From NCBI GenBank assembly GCA_004295015.1, contig SHNE01000033.1, positions 139,421-203,420 of the forward strand: 64,000 nt of DNA. Direction: 5' to 3'. Below, piece by piece: positions 8,172-16,622 of this stretch. Source of the stretch: Bacteroidota bacterium. GTDB taxonomy: Bacteria > Bacteroidota > Bacteroidia > AKYH767-A > 2013-40CM-41-45. A program made the translations under genes and the position numbers. Numbering within the stretch: the first letter of the stretch is position 1; every line of letters starts with the position of its first letter. Under the pieces are notes generated by a model, which had not been told where the DNA came from, made no database searches, and saw only the letters and a program-made list of their open reading frames with translations.

Positions 8172-10547
8172 TCAGAATTTGAAATTATAGGTGATACTTG
8201 GAATGAATGGAAAGAGGGAAATTTGCTTGGCTTGAATGCTGATTTTATCTTCATTGTATTCTGTATCAAAATAGATGACATAAGGATTGTATCTATTGTA
8301 GACATTAAAGAAACTGAAGTTCCAACTGGATTCGAATTTCTTACCGGGCTTGTTTTTAAGAGTTGCACTAAAATCCAAACGATGATAAGGTGCAAGCCTG
8401 TAATTATTACGTTGCTCTCCGTAATCCTGAACAATGTCGCCATTCGAGAGTACATACAATCTTTCGGGGAAAGTGTTGAGATTTCCTGTTGCATATACCC
8501 AGGTAGCTCCAAATGTCCATCGTTTTGTCAGTTCATAAATGAGAACAATGGATACATCGTGACGACGATCATATTTGGGGGAGAAGGTGAGCCCGCGGTT
8601 CAAGTCAGGAAACTTTCTCTTTGTCCAGGCTAATGTATAACCAATCCATCCATTGAATTTTCCCTTAGCCTTCTTGATAAAAAATTCAGCGCCATAACTC
8701 CATCCATCTCCATAAACGAAATTATTGTCGACATTATCATTGATAGAATTTTCAGGCAAAAATCCTTCTTCATATTCCACTTGATTTTTCATCTCTTTAT
8801 AATAGAGCTCGACACTTGATTCGTAAGTGTTATTCTTGAAATTCTTAAAATAGCCTAATGCGTACTGAGTTGCAAATTGAGGTTTGACCTTATCTGAACT
8901 TGGAATCCATACATCAGTAGGCAGCGAGACACCGGATAGCGAGGCCAAATGAATGTATTGGTAATTCTGGGTATAAGCTGCTTTAACCGAAGAAGCGTTA
9001 TTTATGGCATAACGAACGGTGAGTCTCGGTTCCAAATTTCTGTATGTCTGCACTTTTTCTCCTGACCCATAATGAACGGTATCTATAACCGTTTTTTTAA
9101 TCGGATCTCTGATGAAACGATCGAAAGGCCCTACTTGCTGGAAGAAAGTGCCTCTCAGCCCGCCATTTATTTTCCATTTATCAGAAAGATCAAATTCATC
9201 GTTTACATAGATAGCAACATCATGTGCATATTCCCGTAGAATTTTTCCTAAATCAAATTCAACTTCCCCTGATTTCGCTGAGGCATTGCTGGGAACAAAC
9301 ACGTGAAAAATATACTGTCCTCCAAACTTTACTGTATGCCTTAATTCAGGCAGCCAGGTAAAATCACTTTTCAGATTGTAGTCAGTAATCCCTGAAAATA
9401 ATTTAAAGCTGAAGCCCTCCTGACCTCCTTCAAAGGAAAAATCATAGTTGGTATAAATCAGCGAGGTGTTCATAAACAAACGGTTATTGAACAAGTGATT
9501 CCAGCGTAGGGTAGTGGTTGCATTGCCCCAAGGAACTTTAATGAAGAAATCAGATTCCGGGCTTCTGAAATTAAACACATCTCTCCCAAAATATCCGCTT
9601 AAAAACAAACGGTCTTTGTCGCTCAGCCTGTAATTTGCCTTCAGGTTCAAATCATAGAAATAATATTTATTTCCTTGAATGTCTGACCCTTCAGGTATAA
9701 ATGGTTTTTGGAGAAACAAATCAATAAAAGTCCTTCTCCCCGAAATGATAAAAGAGCCGGTATCTTTTTTTATCGGACCTTCGATTGTCAGACGGGAAGA
9801 AACAAATCCAAGTCCTCCTTCAGCACCAAATTTTTGATTATTTCCTTCCTTCATTTGGATGTCGAGAACTGATGAAAGTCGACCTCCGTAATTTGCAGGC
9901 ATACCACCCTTGGTAAGCGTAACATTTTGTACGGCATCTGCATTAAACACAGAGAAAAATCCAAAGAGATGAGAGGCGTTATATACATTCGCTTCGTCCA
10001 ACAAAATTAAATTCTGATCCGGACCTCCACCTCTGACATAATAGCCTGTATTACCTTCGCCTGCCGATTGAACACCGGGAAGCAATTGAATGGTTTTTAA
10101 TATGTCCACCTCACCCATGAATGCAGGAAGTGTTTTAATTTTTTCTATTTCGATTTTCTCTCTACCCATCTCTGTGCTCTGTACATTACGATCAGCTTTT
10201 TCAGCAGTGATGGTCACTTCCTGAGTCTCAATGGCTATTCCGCTCAGCTTTACATTTTGTCTGATATCTGTATTAAGATTGAGCGGATACTCCTGTGTAA
10301 TGAAACCCAGGTATGAAATTACCAATGTATATTGGCCTTCTGACAGTGTCAGGGAATAAAATCCATAACTGTTTGTGACTGTTCCTTTGAGAGTTTCCTT
10401 CACATAAACGTTGGCTCCAAGAAGCGACTCTCCGGTCTCAGCTTCTTTGACATAACCACTAATGGTATAATTTTTCTGAGCGACAGCCTGGTAAACAATG
10501 GTAGAAAGGAAGAAAAGGGTAAGCAGTAGTAATTTTCCGGAATTCAT
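8172..10547 (-). CDS. TonB-dependent receptor with carboxypeptidase-regulatory-like domain
   Basis: A complete 791-residue outer-membrane receptor. Residues 1-23 are a signal peptide. Residues 26-110 are the CarboxypepD_reg-like domain (YTISGYVKEAETGESLLGANVYV). Residues about 120-235 are the plug (MGEVDILKTIQLLPGVQS, GYYVRGGGPDQNLILLDEANVY, NYGGRLSSVLDIQMKEG). A 22-strand-type barrel follows and ends in the aromatic FIPSITYNFKF. It should import an unknown ligand with energy from TonB-ExbBD. It is transcribed ahead of the DUF4249 lipoprotein gene with 4 nt between them, and the promoter candidate is at 10608-10615. No regulator, SusD gene or sigma/anti-sigma pair is adjacent. Confidence 0.93.
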   Translation of the reverse strand: MNSGKLLLLTLFFLSTIVYQAVAQKNYTISGYVKEAETGESLLGANVYVKETLKGTVTNSYGFYSLTLSEGQYTLVISYLGFITQEYPLNLNTDIRQNVKLSGIAIETQEVTITAEKADRNVQSTEMGREKIEIEKIKTLPAFMGEVDILKTIQLLPGVQSAGEGNTGYYVRGGGPDQNLILLDEANVYNASHLFGFFSVFNADAVQNVTLTKGGMPANYGGRLSSVLDIQMKEGNNQKFGAEGGLGFVSSRLTIEGPIKKDTGSFIISGRRTFIDLFLQKPFIPEGSDIQGNKYYFYDLNLKANYRLSDKDRLFLSGYFGRDVFNFRSPESDFFIKVPWGNATTTLRWNHLFNNRLFMNTSLIYTNYDFSFEGGQEGFSFKLFSGITDYNLKSDFTWLPELRHTVKFGGQYIFHVFVPSNASAKSGEVEFDLGKILREYAHDVAIYVNDEFDLSDKWKINGGLRGTFFQQVGPFDRFIRDPIKKTVIDTVHYGSGEKVQTYRNLEPRLTVRYAINNASSVKAAYTQNYQYIHLASLSGVSLPTDVWIPSSDKVKPQFATQYALGYFKNFKNNTYESSVELYYKEMKNQVEYEEGFLPENSINDNVDNNFVYGDGWSYGAEFFIKKAKGKFNGWIGYTLAWTKRKFPDLNRGLTFSPKYDRRHDVSIVLIYELTKRWTFGATWVYATGNLNTFPERLYVLSNGDIVQDYGEQRNNYRLAPYHRLDFSATLKNKPGKKFESSWNFSFFNVYNRYNPYVIYFDTEYNEDKISIQAKQISLFPFIPSITYNFKF

Positions 10548-10607
10548 ATTTTAAATGGAGAAACCTGTCTTCAATGGTAACAGACAGATCTGTTATTAAT
10601 ATTTTTG

Positions 10608-10615
10608 CAAATGTA
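10608..10615 (-). promoter_or_regulatory. -7 promoter element of the TonB receptor/DUF4249 pair
   Basis: On the minus strand this reads TACATTTG, a full match to TAnnTTTG, 60 nt upstream of the receptor ATG. A -33 TTG at 19-nt spacing was not evident. Confidence 0.5.
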
Positions 10616-10812
10616 CCAATTTCAGTTCTTCTGAGAGGAAATTCTCTAAGCTAATTTGCGGCAAAACGGACCGAATGAGTTAAATTCTGTAGAGATGAAC
10701 AGCAAGTTCCGCATTTTGTTTAGGACCTCTTAAATTTCATTGATTATTGAGTATGGTTCGGATTTTTAAATTATTAAATGTATTGAAGGTGCTTAATTTC
10801 GATTGAATTTCG

Positions 10813-10820
10813 TACTTTTG
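10813..10820 (+). promoter_or_regulatory. -7 promoter element of RNase P RNA
   Basis: TACTTTTG followed by C is a full match to the Bacteroidota -7 element, ending 18 nt before the first base of the predicted P1 helix. Confidence 0.6.
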
Positions 10821-10838
10821 CATGATTAGAATATTAAA

Positions 10839-11243
10839 CACCGTTGATGTTCTATCGCCTTCAAAGCTTGCTTTGGTGGAGGAAAGTCCGGGCAGCGCAG
10901 AGCATCCTGCTTCCTAACGGGAAGGGGCAAAACCGGTAACGGTTTGGTCACAGAAAGTGCCGCAGAAAATTACCGTCCGGCCTTGGCCGGATAAGGGTGA
11001 AAACGTGAGGTAAGAGCTCACGGTGTGTTTCCGTAAGGTGCATTCGGGTAAACCTCAGGAGTTGAAAAACCAAATAAGTCATGGTTTGTCTCCGGACAAA
11101 AAGAACGGCTCGTTCAAATTCCCTTCAACAGGAATACCATGGCGGGTAGGTTGATTGAGGTGTTGTGTGAACAACATCCCAGATAAATGATAGAGCTTCC
11201 GGTGAATAACCGGAATACAGAACCCGGCTTACAATCAACGGTG
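10839..11243 (+). ncRNA. rnpB: RNase P RNA (bacterial type A)
   Basis: This is the catalytic RNA of RNase P, which removes 5' leaders from tRNA precursors. The universally conserved core is visible: GAGGAAAGTCCGGGC near 10879 (P4/J3-4 side), the CACAGAAAGTGCCGC segment near 10949, and ACAGAACCCGGCTTA near 11217-11231 (3' P4 side). The ends form a perfect 10-bp P1 helix, with 10839-10848 (CACCGTTGAT) pairing with 11234-11243 (ATCAACGGTG), which fixes both boundaries to within a few bases. The length of about 405 nt is normal for type A. A -7 box precedes it and an intrinsic terminator follows one nucleotide after P1. Confidence 0.97.
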
Positions 11244-11282
11244 AACAAAACATCCTTCTTGATGAGGGATGTTTTGTTTTTT
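11244..11282 (+). terminator. intrinsic terminator of rnpB
   Basis: A perfect 12-bp stem, with 11244-11255 (AACAAAACATCC) pairing with 11267-11278, an 11-nt loop, and a U-run continuing to 11282. It follows the P1 helix of RNase P RNA directly. Confidence 0.9.
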
Positions 11283-11334
11283 AATCAACAGATTTGGGAT
11301 GGATAAATATCGTGTTCATTGCCGTTACAATCTT

Positions 11335-11342
11335 TATCTTTG
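11335..11342 (+). promoter_or_regulatory. -7 promoter element of the vWA gene
   Basis: TATCTTTG followed by G matches TAnnTTTG and ends 9 nt before the ATG at 11352. It lies inside the longer open frame that begins with TTG at 11319, which argues for the ATG as true start and for a very short leader. Confidence 0.5.
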
Positions 11343-11351
11343 GCAGCATTT

Positions 11352-12320
11352 ATGAACTTTCAGCTTCTTACACAATTCTCTGCCTGGTGGATACTTCTTT
11401 GTCTGCTCATCGGATTCTTATATGCCTGGATTCTATACAGGCACTTTCCAACACAGGATGAACAAAGCCCGTGGTTTAATAGGATTTTATTTTTTCTTCG
11501 CTTCACAGTAGTTTCGATTCTTGCTTTTCTGCTTCTTTCTCCAATGATTCGTACTCTTTCAAGAGAGACGGAGAAACCTCTGTTGCTTTTTGCCCAGGAT
11601 GTATCATCGAGTATTTTGTTAAATGCAGATTCAGCTTATTACAAAGGGGAATACAAGCAGGCAGTGAGTGATTTTTTAAACAATCTGCAGGATAAATATG
11701 AGGTCACTGGTTTATCATGGGGCGATGGAGTTCGGGAAGGTGTTGATTACAATTATTCCGATAAACAAACTGATTTCGATGCACTGTTTGAACAAATGAA
11801 TATACGCCTTGGAAATCGAAATGTCGGAGCTGTAGTCATTGCTTCCGACGGATTATATAATAAAGGCAGTAATCCGCTTTACCTAAGTGGGCCTAAGGTC
11901 CCGATGTATACAGTGGCCCTTGGCGACACAAACATTCGTAAAGACCTTCTGATTTCAGATCTGAATTATAACCGTGTCGTTTATCTTGGGAACTCTTTTC
12001 CGATTGAAATAAGTATAGATGCACGACAATGCAATGCATCACAGGCAACCTTGACTGTCAAATTAGATTCGGCAACTGTTTTCAGTCGGTCGTTCCCTAT
12101 TAGCGGTAATCGGTTTAGTCAGATGATCCCTGTGATATTTGATGCCTCTTCCAAAGGAATGAAGCATTACCGCATTGAACTCACCAAACTAAATGATGAA
12201 GTAACGTATTCGAATAATGTTAGGGATGTATACATCGAAGTAAAGGAGAGTAAACAAAAAGTTCTTCTCGTTGCGAATGCTCCTCATCCTGATCTTGCTG
12301 CTATTAAGCAAGCTATCTAG
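11352..12320 (+). CDS. vWA-type membrane protein, N-terminal half (interrupted by in-frame TAG)
   Basis: A 322-residue N-terminal fragment. It has two transmembrane segments (about residues 9-30 and 47-67; WWILLCLLIGFLYAWILY and ILFFLRFTVVSILAFLLLSP). A von Willebrand A-like region follows, with a MIDAS-like FAQDVSSSIL and VVIASDGLYNKGSNP. The frame ends at TAG 12318-12320 inside what reads as a continuous domain (PHPDLAAIKQAI, stop, SNGNYTMKVA), and the same frame resumes directly into the gene at 12339. Without the stop, the protein would span 11352-13439 (about 695 residues) and end in a C-terminal membrane anchor. I therefore regard this as half of a broken gene or a sequencing error. The ATG at 11352 is preferred to a TTG at 11319 because the -7 box overlaps the extra codons. 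Confidence 0.75.
   Translation: MNFQLLTQFSAWWILLCLLIGFLYAWILYRHFPTQDEQSPWFNRILFFLRFTVVSILAFLLLSPMIRTLSRETEKPLLLFAQDVSSSILLNADSAYYKGEYKQAVSDFLNNLQDKYEVTGLSWGDGVREGVDYNYSDKQTDFDALFEQMNIRLGNRNVGAVVIASDGLYNKGSNPLYLSGPKVPMYTVALGDTNIRKDLLISDLNYNRVVYLGNSFPIEISIDARQCNASQATLTVKLDSATVFSRSFPISGNRFSQMIPVIFDASSKGMKHYRIELTKLNDEVTYSNNVRDVYIEVKESKQKVLLVANAPHPDLAAIKQAI
12318..12320 (+). other. in-frame TAG splitting the vWA protein
   Basis: The reading frame is identical on both sides of this codon. Six sense codons (SNGNYT) separate it from the next ATG. A single base change (for example GAG to TAG) would explain it. Confidence 0.85.
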
Positions 12321-12338
12321 AGCAATGGAAATTATACA

Positions 12339-13439
12339 ATGAAAGTTGCCATGGCCAACAACCTTCAGGTTTCTTTGAGAGAATACAATTTGCTTATACT
12401 CCATAATCTTCCTTCCCGGGAAAATAACTTGACTTCGCTGGTCCCTCAGGCAATTAAGGATGGAATTCCGATCTGGTACATACTCGGTACTCAAACCAGT
12501 TCTGCCCAGTTTAATAACCTGAAGACTTTGCTTAGCATAAGCAGCGCATTGGATAAGTCAAACCCCGTACAAGCCGCTGTAAATCCCGGGTTTTCATTGT
12601 TCACTTTATCAGATGAAGCGCGCTCAGTAATACCTTCTTTTCCACCTTTACTTACTCCATTTGGGAAATATTCATTTACCACAGAGCACTATGAGTTGCT
12701 GACTCAGCAAATCGGATCAGTTACAACACGTGATCCCTTATTGGTTTTTAGTGGGAATGCAACTGACAAAACCGGAATACTTTGTGGAGAAGGCTTATGG
12801 AGGTGGAGACTTGATGATTTTTCCCGCAATGGAAATTTTAACGTCTTTAATGAAATTGTTGTCAAAACTGTTCAGAATCTCGTAGTGAAAGAAACGAAGA
12901 GCAGATTCAGGATTGTAGGCCGGAATGACTACGCTGAAAATGAGCCGGTAACTTTTGATGCCGAAGTGTATAATAACAGCTACGAATTAATTAATGAACC
13001 GGATGTTAAGCTTACCATTCTCAACCAGGAAAACAAGAGTTTCCCTTATGTGTTTTCAAAATCGGACAGGGCTTATAGTTTGAATGCAGGTTATTTGCCT
13101 TCCGGAGATTATCGCTACAAAGCAAGTGTTAATGCAGGTGATCAGGTCTTTAGTAAGGAGGGTAGTTTTAGTGTGAGCAGTTTGCATGCTGAACAAAGTG
13201 AAACTGTAGCGGATCATCAACTGCTGAATACATTGTCTGCCTCTTCAGGCGGAGGTATGTTTTCTCCTAAAGAGCTCAAAGCACTGGAAAAGGAACTTTT
13301 AGACAGAGACGACCTTAAAACAGTTTCGTATTCACATTACAAAATGCAGGATCTTGTAAACATGAAATTGGTTTTCTTTATTCTTCTATTCCTTCTTAGT
13401 CTGGAATGGTATCTGCGCAAGCGGTCCGGAAATTATTAA
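12339..13439 (+). CDS. vWA-type membrane protein, C-terminal half
   Basis: A 366-residue continuation of the frame that begins at 11352. It starts with MKVAMANNLQVSLREYNLLILHNLPS, a Rossmann-like or glutamine-amidotransferase-like segment in family members. Beta-rich domains follow, and the end is a transmembrane helix (about residues 341-358, MKLVFFILLFLLSLEWYL) with a short basic tail. It has no signal peptide of its own, so if translated alone its periplasmic domains would lack the N-terminal anchors. The ATG at 12339 may be only an internal methionine of the intact protein. The intact family occurs in Bacteroidota as a membrane-anchored vWA protein of unknown role. The M48 protease gene follows 12 nt after the stop and is probably co-transcribed. 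Confidence 0.7.
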   Translation: MKVAMANNLQVSLREYNLLILHNLPSRENNLTSLVPQAIKDGIPIWYILGTQTSSAQFNNLKTLLSISSALDKSNPVQAAVNPGFSLFTLSDEARSVIPSFPPLLTPFGKYSFTTEHYELLTQQIGSVTTRDPLLVFSGNATDKTGILCGEGLWRWRLDDFSRNGNFNVFNEIVVKTVQNLVVKETKSRFRIVGRNDYAENEPVTFDAEVYNNSYELINEPDVKLTILNQENKSFPYVFSKSDRAYSLNAGYLPSGDYRYKASVNAGDQVFSKEGSFSVSSLHAEQSETVADHQLLNTLSASSGGGMFSPKELKALEKELLDRDDLKTVSYSHYKMQDLVNMKLVFFILLFLLSLEWYLRKRSGNY

Positions 13440-13451
13440 TTGCATGCCTGG

Positions 13452-14675
13452 ATGTTGATCTTACTCATCGTATTAGTAGTCCTCAATTTTATTTTTGATC
13501 GGGTTCTCGAGTCATTAAATGCATCAAGGATTTCTATAAAATTGCCTGAGGCAGCTAAAGGCATTTATGATGCAGAGAAGTACAGGAAGTCACAGGAATA
13601 TTTCAGGGCCAACCAACGCTTCTCTCAGTTAGCTTCTGCTTTTAGTTTTGTTCTGCTTATATCCATGTTGATTTTCGGAGGATTTGGGTATCTTGATACT
13701 TACCTAAGGCAATACACGCAAGATCCGGTTTGGATTAGCCTGCTATTCTTTGCGGTGATTGGATTTGGTTCAGACATACTTTCCCTTCCCTTCAGTATTT
13801 ACAAGACTTTTGTAATCGAAGAAAAATTCGGGTTCAATAAGACAAGTGTCAGGTTATTTATTCTTGATAAACTAAAGGGGTATCTTCTTTCACTACTACT
13901 TGGAGGGGCATTCATTGCAGCATTGGTAAACATATACCTTGATACCGGAGAATATTTTTGGATTCTCGCATGGTTGGTTATGACTGTGATTTTAATTTTT
14001 GCAAGCATGTTTTACACCAGTCTCTTTCTTCCCTTGTTTAACAAGCTCAGTCCACTTCAAGATGGTGAGTTACGAGATGCAATCCGTGATTATTGCGAAA
14101 GTGCAGGATTCCAACTGACGAATATCTTTGTAATGGACGGATCAAAGCGCTCCTCTAAAGCCAATGCTTTTTTCTCAGGACTAGGTAAGAAGAAAAAGAT
14201 TGTTCTATATGATACATTGATCGAGAAACATAGCACCGACGAGCTTGTAGCTATTCTGGCACACGAGACCGGACACTATAAATTAAAACATACGCGTACC
14301 GGGCTGCTCATGGGAGTCGTACAGACAGGATTGATGTTGTTTATTCTTTCAAAGTTTTTAGGAAACAATGCCTCGGCCAATGCGTTAGGAGCTGAATTGT
14401 CTTCTTTTCATTTAGACATAATTGCATTTAGTTTGCTCTACAGTCCAATCTCAACTGTACTTGGGATATTCTCTAATTTTTTAAGCAGAAAACACGAGTA
14501 TGAAGCCGATGCATTTGCGAGGATTAGCTACAAAGCAGATCCTTTGGTCACTGCACTGAAAAAATTATCGTCTGATAACCTGAGTAATCTGGTACCTCAT
14601 CCGGCTTACGTTTTTGTCCATTATTCTCACCCACCTTTACTCAAGAGACTTGAAGCACTGTTAAAAGCAGAGTAA
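13452..14675 (+). CDS. CAAX-type membrane metalloprotease, M48 (Ste24-like)
   Basis: A 407-residue integral membrane zinc peptidase of the M48A/Ste24 type. Numbering from the ATG at 13452, the zinc-binding motif is HETGH (His271, Glu272, His275) in LVAILAHETGHYKLKH. The third ligand is Glu349 in KHEYEADAFA. There are about seven hydrophobic segments. The N-terminal region has the YDAEKYRKSQEYFRANQRF block typical of bacterial CAAX protease 1 homologs, which cleave membrane-associated or misfolded substrates since most bacteria lack prenylated CAAX proteins. A TTG at 13440, directly after the upstream stop, would add four residues; the ATG is preferred. The 3' end overlaps the convergent FAD oxidoreductase gene by 49 nt. 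Confidence 0.9.
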   Translation: MLILLIVLVVLNFIFDRVLESLNASRISIKLPEAAKGIYDAEKYRKSQEYFRANQRFSQLASAFSFVLLISMLIFGGFGYLDTYLRQYTQDPVWISLLFFAVIGFGSDILSLPFSIYKTFVIEEKFGFNKTSVRLFILDKLKGYLLSLLLGGAFIAALVNIYLDTGEYFWILAWLVMTVILIFASMFYTSLFLPLFNKLSPLQDGELRDAIRDYCESAGFQLTNIFVMDGSKRSSKANAFFSGLGKKKKIVLYDTLIEKHSTDELVAILAHETGHYKLKHTRTGLLMGVVQTGLMLFILSKFLGNNASANALGAELSSFHLDIIAFSLLYSPISTVLGIFSNFLSRKHEYEADAFARISYKADPLVTALKKLSSDNLSNLVPHPAYVFVHYSHPPLLKRLEALLKAE

Positions 14676-15727
14676 AACCGTTCGATTCGAACTTCCTGAT
14701 TTAGTTCTTTTCCGGAAATTAAATAATTGGCGAATTCATTGGCAAAGTAAGGAGCTAATAATACTCCCTTTGTTCCAAGTCCATTGAAGATGAAATGGTT
14801 TTTCCTTAGCGGGTGCTCTCCAATTAGGGGTCTGCGATCTTTTGTAGTAGGCCTGATAGCTGCTTTGTGTTCAATTATTTCAAAGGGAACAGCTATTATT
14901 TCTTCCAGCTTCGATACTAATTCAAGTTTGGCTGATTCTGTTGGAAGTTCATCCGTAAATTTCCAGCTATAAGTTGAACCAACACGGAATCGATTTTTTC
15001 CCAATGGTATAAGAAAAAGGCCCTTCATGAGAATATATTCTTCAGGAAGTGTATTTGCTTGTATCGTTAATATTTCACCTTTTGATTGGAGGAAAGGTAT
15101 CCAACTCCACAAAGGATTTTGTAATGCATCTGAGCCTTCACAAAAAATTATCTTATCTGCTCTGATATGTTTGTAGTTAAAGCCGGTCTCGCAAACCTCC
15201 AAATCTTGACCTGAAAATTTTCCTGAATGGAGAAGGCCGGCTTTTGAAAAAGCCTTTAGTGATACGTCCAGGTATTTTGCAATATCCATCCAGCCTGCAC
15301 CGGACAATGCAATAAGCTTTAAAAACCTGATCAGTTTATCATCATAAATTTCCCGGCGGACGTCTGTGGCCAGGTACCGGGCAATCCCAGGATCATCGAG
15401 TCTTTCCGACCAAACATTGTATTCATGGGCAGAGGAGATTATCTCGATGAGATTTCCGGGGAAGAAAAATTTGCTTTCCAAAAGTTTTTCCAGACCGGGA
15501 TAAAAATTATTGGCGAATGAAAAAAGCTCATCTACCATCCAGCTTTTGACAATCCGACGTCCTGTTACGGGATGAAATAAGCCTGCAGCCACACGAGAAG
15601 AAGTAGAATCCCTATACTCATCCAAAATGAAAATAGATTTTCCTTTTGAAAGCAGGGTATGAGCCAAGACAGTACCTGCTAAGCCTTGGCCTATGATTAA
15701 GTAATCACAGCTCAACTGGTCACTCAT
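14627..15727 (-). CDS. FAD-dependent oxidoreductase (DAO family)
   Basis: A 366-residue flavoprotein of the D-amino-acid/glycine oxidase fold. The dinucleotide-binding motif is at residues 9-37 (DYLIIGQGLAGTVLAHTLLSKGKSIFILDE). A substrate-domain RVAAGLFHPVTGRR follows, and the C-terminal FAD-contact motif is FNGLGTKGVLLAPYFANE. FHPVTGRR and GTKG are typical of a Bacteroidota group related to the MnmC oxidase domain and glycine oxidase, but the substrate cannot be read from sequence. The start overlaps the stop of the beta-propeller gene by four bases (ATGA), so the two are translationally coupled. The 3' end overlaps the M48 protease gene on the other strand. Confidence 0.8.
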   Translation of the reverse strand: MSDQLSCDYLIIGQGLAGTVLAHTLLSKGKSIFILDEYRDSTSSRVAAGLFHPVTGRRIVKSWMVDELFSFANNFYPGLEKLLESKFFFPGNLIEIISSAHEYNVWSERLDDPGIARYLATDVRREIYDDKLIRFLKLIALSGAGWMDIAKYLDVSLKAFSKAGLLHSGKFSGQDLEVCETGFNYKHIRADKIIFCEGSDALQNPLWSWIPFLQSKGEILTIQANTLPEEYILMKGLFLIPLGKNRFRVGSTYSWKFTDELPTESAKLELVSKLEEIIAVPFEIIEHKAAIRPTTKDRRPLIGEHPLRKNHFIFNGLGTKGVLLAPYFANEFANYLISGKELNQEVRIERFYSAFNSASSLLSKGG

Positions 15728-16617
15728 GGTTTTTTTCCTGCATAGGCGACAAAGGCAATTCGGGTTGCGTTCTCGTTCACAGTGATTCTATAGAATGGAC
15801 CAATGCTGGTACTATAATCCTTCACAAGATTCCAAGTATCTCCCGAGCCTTCATTCCATAGAAATAATTTCCCTGCCGAGCCCATAAGCAAAGAGCCATC
15901 GTTAAGAGGACAAAAATCCTCATTCCCGTCTATAGCTCTAACGATTGGAGTAGTTTTATAATCCGGAAACTGCAAACTCGATATCATCCATTGTGTTGAA
16001 TCCGATTTGTCGAGAAAGAGGAGAGCTTTTTTATCAGAAGATAATTTTAAGCAACGTCCAATATTGTACGCAATAAAATGTCGCTGATTAGTTTTTGTAT
16101 TTAAAATTTGTAAGGAAAATTTTTCTCCAACAAGAAACATCACAAGTAAGCTGTCGTTAAGCCAGCAATAGTAACCAATGGAGTCTGTTCCCGGGATGAA
16201 CACGGCATTTGATGGAGATTCAGGCTCAAAGACATAAAAGCGTTGTGCTGAATCTTTATCGACCCGAACAACAGATAATTTCGAGTGATCAAACGTGTAG
16301 TTCGGAGAATATTCGCTCTCAGGGCTTGAAGTTATTCTTGTGGTTAATTTTTCTTCAATGGAATAACTGTATACGTCAGATTGAATAGAATCAACCACTT
16401 GTACAAAAAACATTGTATTTCCGTCAGCACTAAAATGTGGTTGATTATCATAGCCAACCCGATTCGTGACATTGTCAGCTTCTGAAAACTTCCAGGTCTC
16501 AGCTTCTTTACTTAATGAAGCAATATAAATTTCGGTATCAGGCAACTGACCGGATACTTCTAAGGAGCACATGAATAAAAGTAAGAAGAGCCATGCCGGC
16601 CATGATTTAGACACCAT
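15724..16617 (-). CDS. secreted TolB-like beta-propeller protein
   Basis: A 297-residue protein with a signal peptide (residues 1-23, WLFLLLFMCSLEVSG). PD40/TolB-type propeller repeats can be seen: NQPHFSADGNTMFFVQV, SEYSPNYTFDHSKLSVVRV, CLKLSSDKKALLFLDKS and YRITVNENATRIAFVAY. These repeats usually form a periplasmic protein-binding platform. No catalytic residues were recognised. It lies 5 nt after the membrane protein gene and overlaps the oxidoreductase gene by 4 nt. This places it in the putative five-gene unit that begins with the histidine kinase at 19710. Confidence 0.72.
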   Translation of the reverse strand: MVSKSWPAWLFLLLFMCSLEVSGQLPDTEIYIASLSKEAETWKFSEADNVTNRVGYDNQPHFSADGNTMFFVQVVDSIQSDVYSYSIEEKLTTRITSSPESEYSPNYTFDHSKLSVVRVDKDSAQRFYVFEPESPSNAVFIPGTDSIGYYCWLNDSLLVMFLVGEKFSLQILNTKTNQRHFIAYNIGRCLKLSSDKKALLFLDKSDSTQWMISSLQFPDYKTTPIVRAIDGNEDFCPLNDGSLLMGSAGKLFLWNEGSGDTWNLVKDYSTSIGPFYRITVNENATRIAFVAYAGKKP

Positions 16618-16622
16618 TTTTA

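Noticed and set aside
7944-8633. 229-codon plus-strand open frame across the DUF4249/receptor junction
   Set aside because: It is antisense to two well-supported genes, with cysteine-rich, domain-free sequence.
8172-10547. SusC/SusD-type polysaccharide utilisation locus
   Set aside because: Neither of the complete TonB receptor clusters has a SusD-like lipoprotein or glycoside hydrolase nearby; partners are DUF4249 and GLPGLI proteins.
11319-11351. Extended start of the vWA gene at a TTG
   Set aside because: The extra codons overlap the -7 box and the ATG at 11352 gives the expected N-terminal membrane helix.
12318-12320. TAG read as a recoded amino acid through a genome-wide code change
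   Set aside because: TAG is used as a normal stop elsewhere in the window, for example at the end of the protease gene at 5888, with no continuing domain after it.
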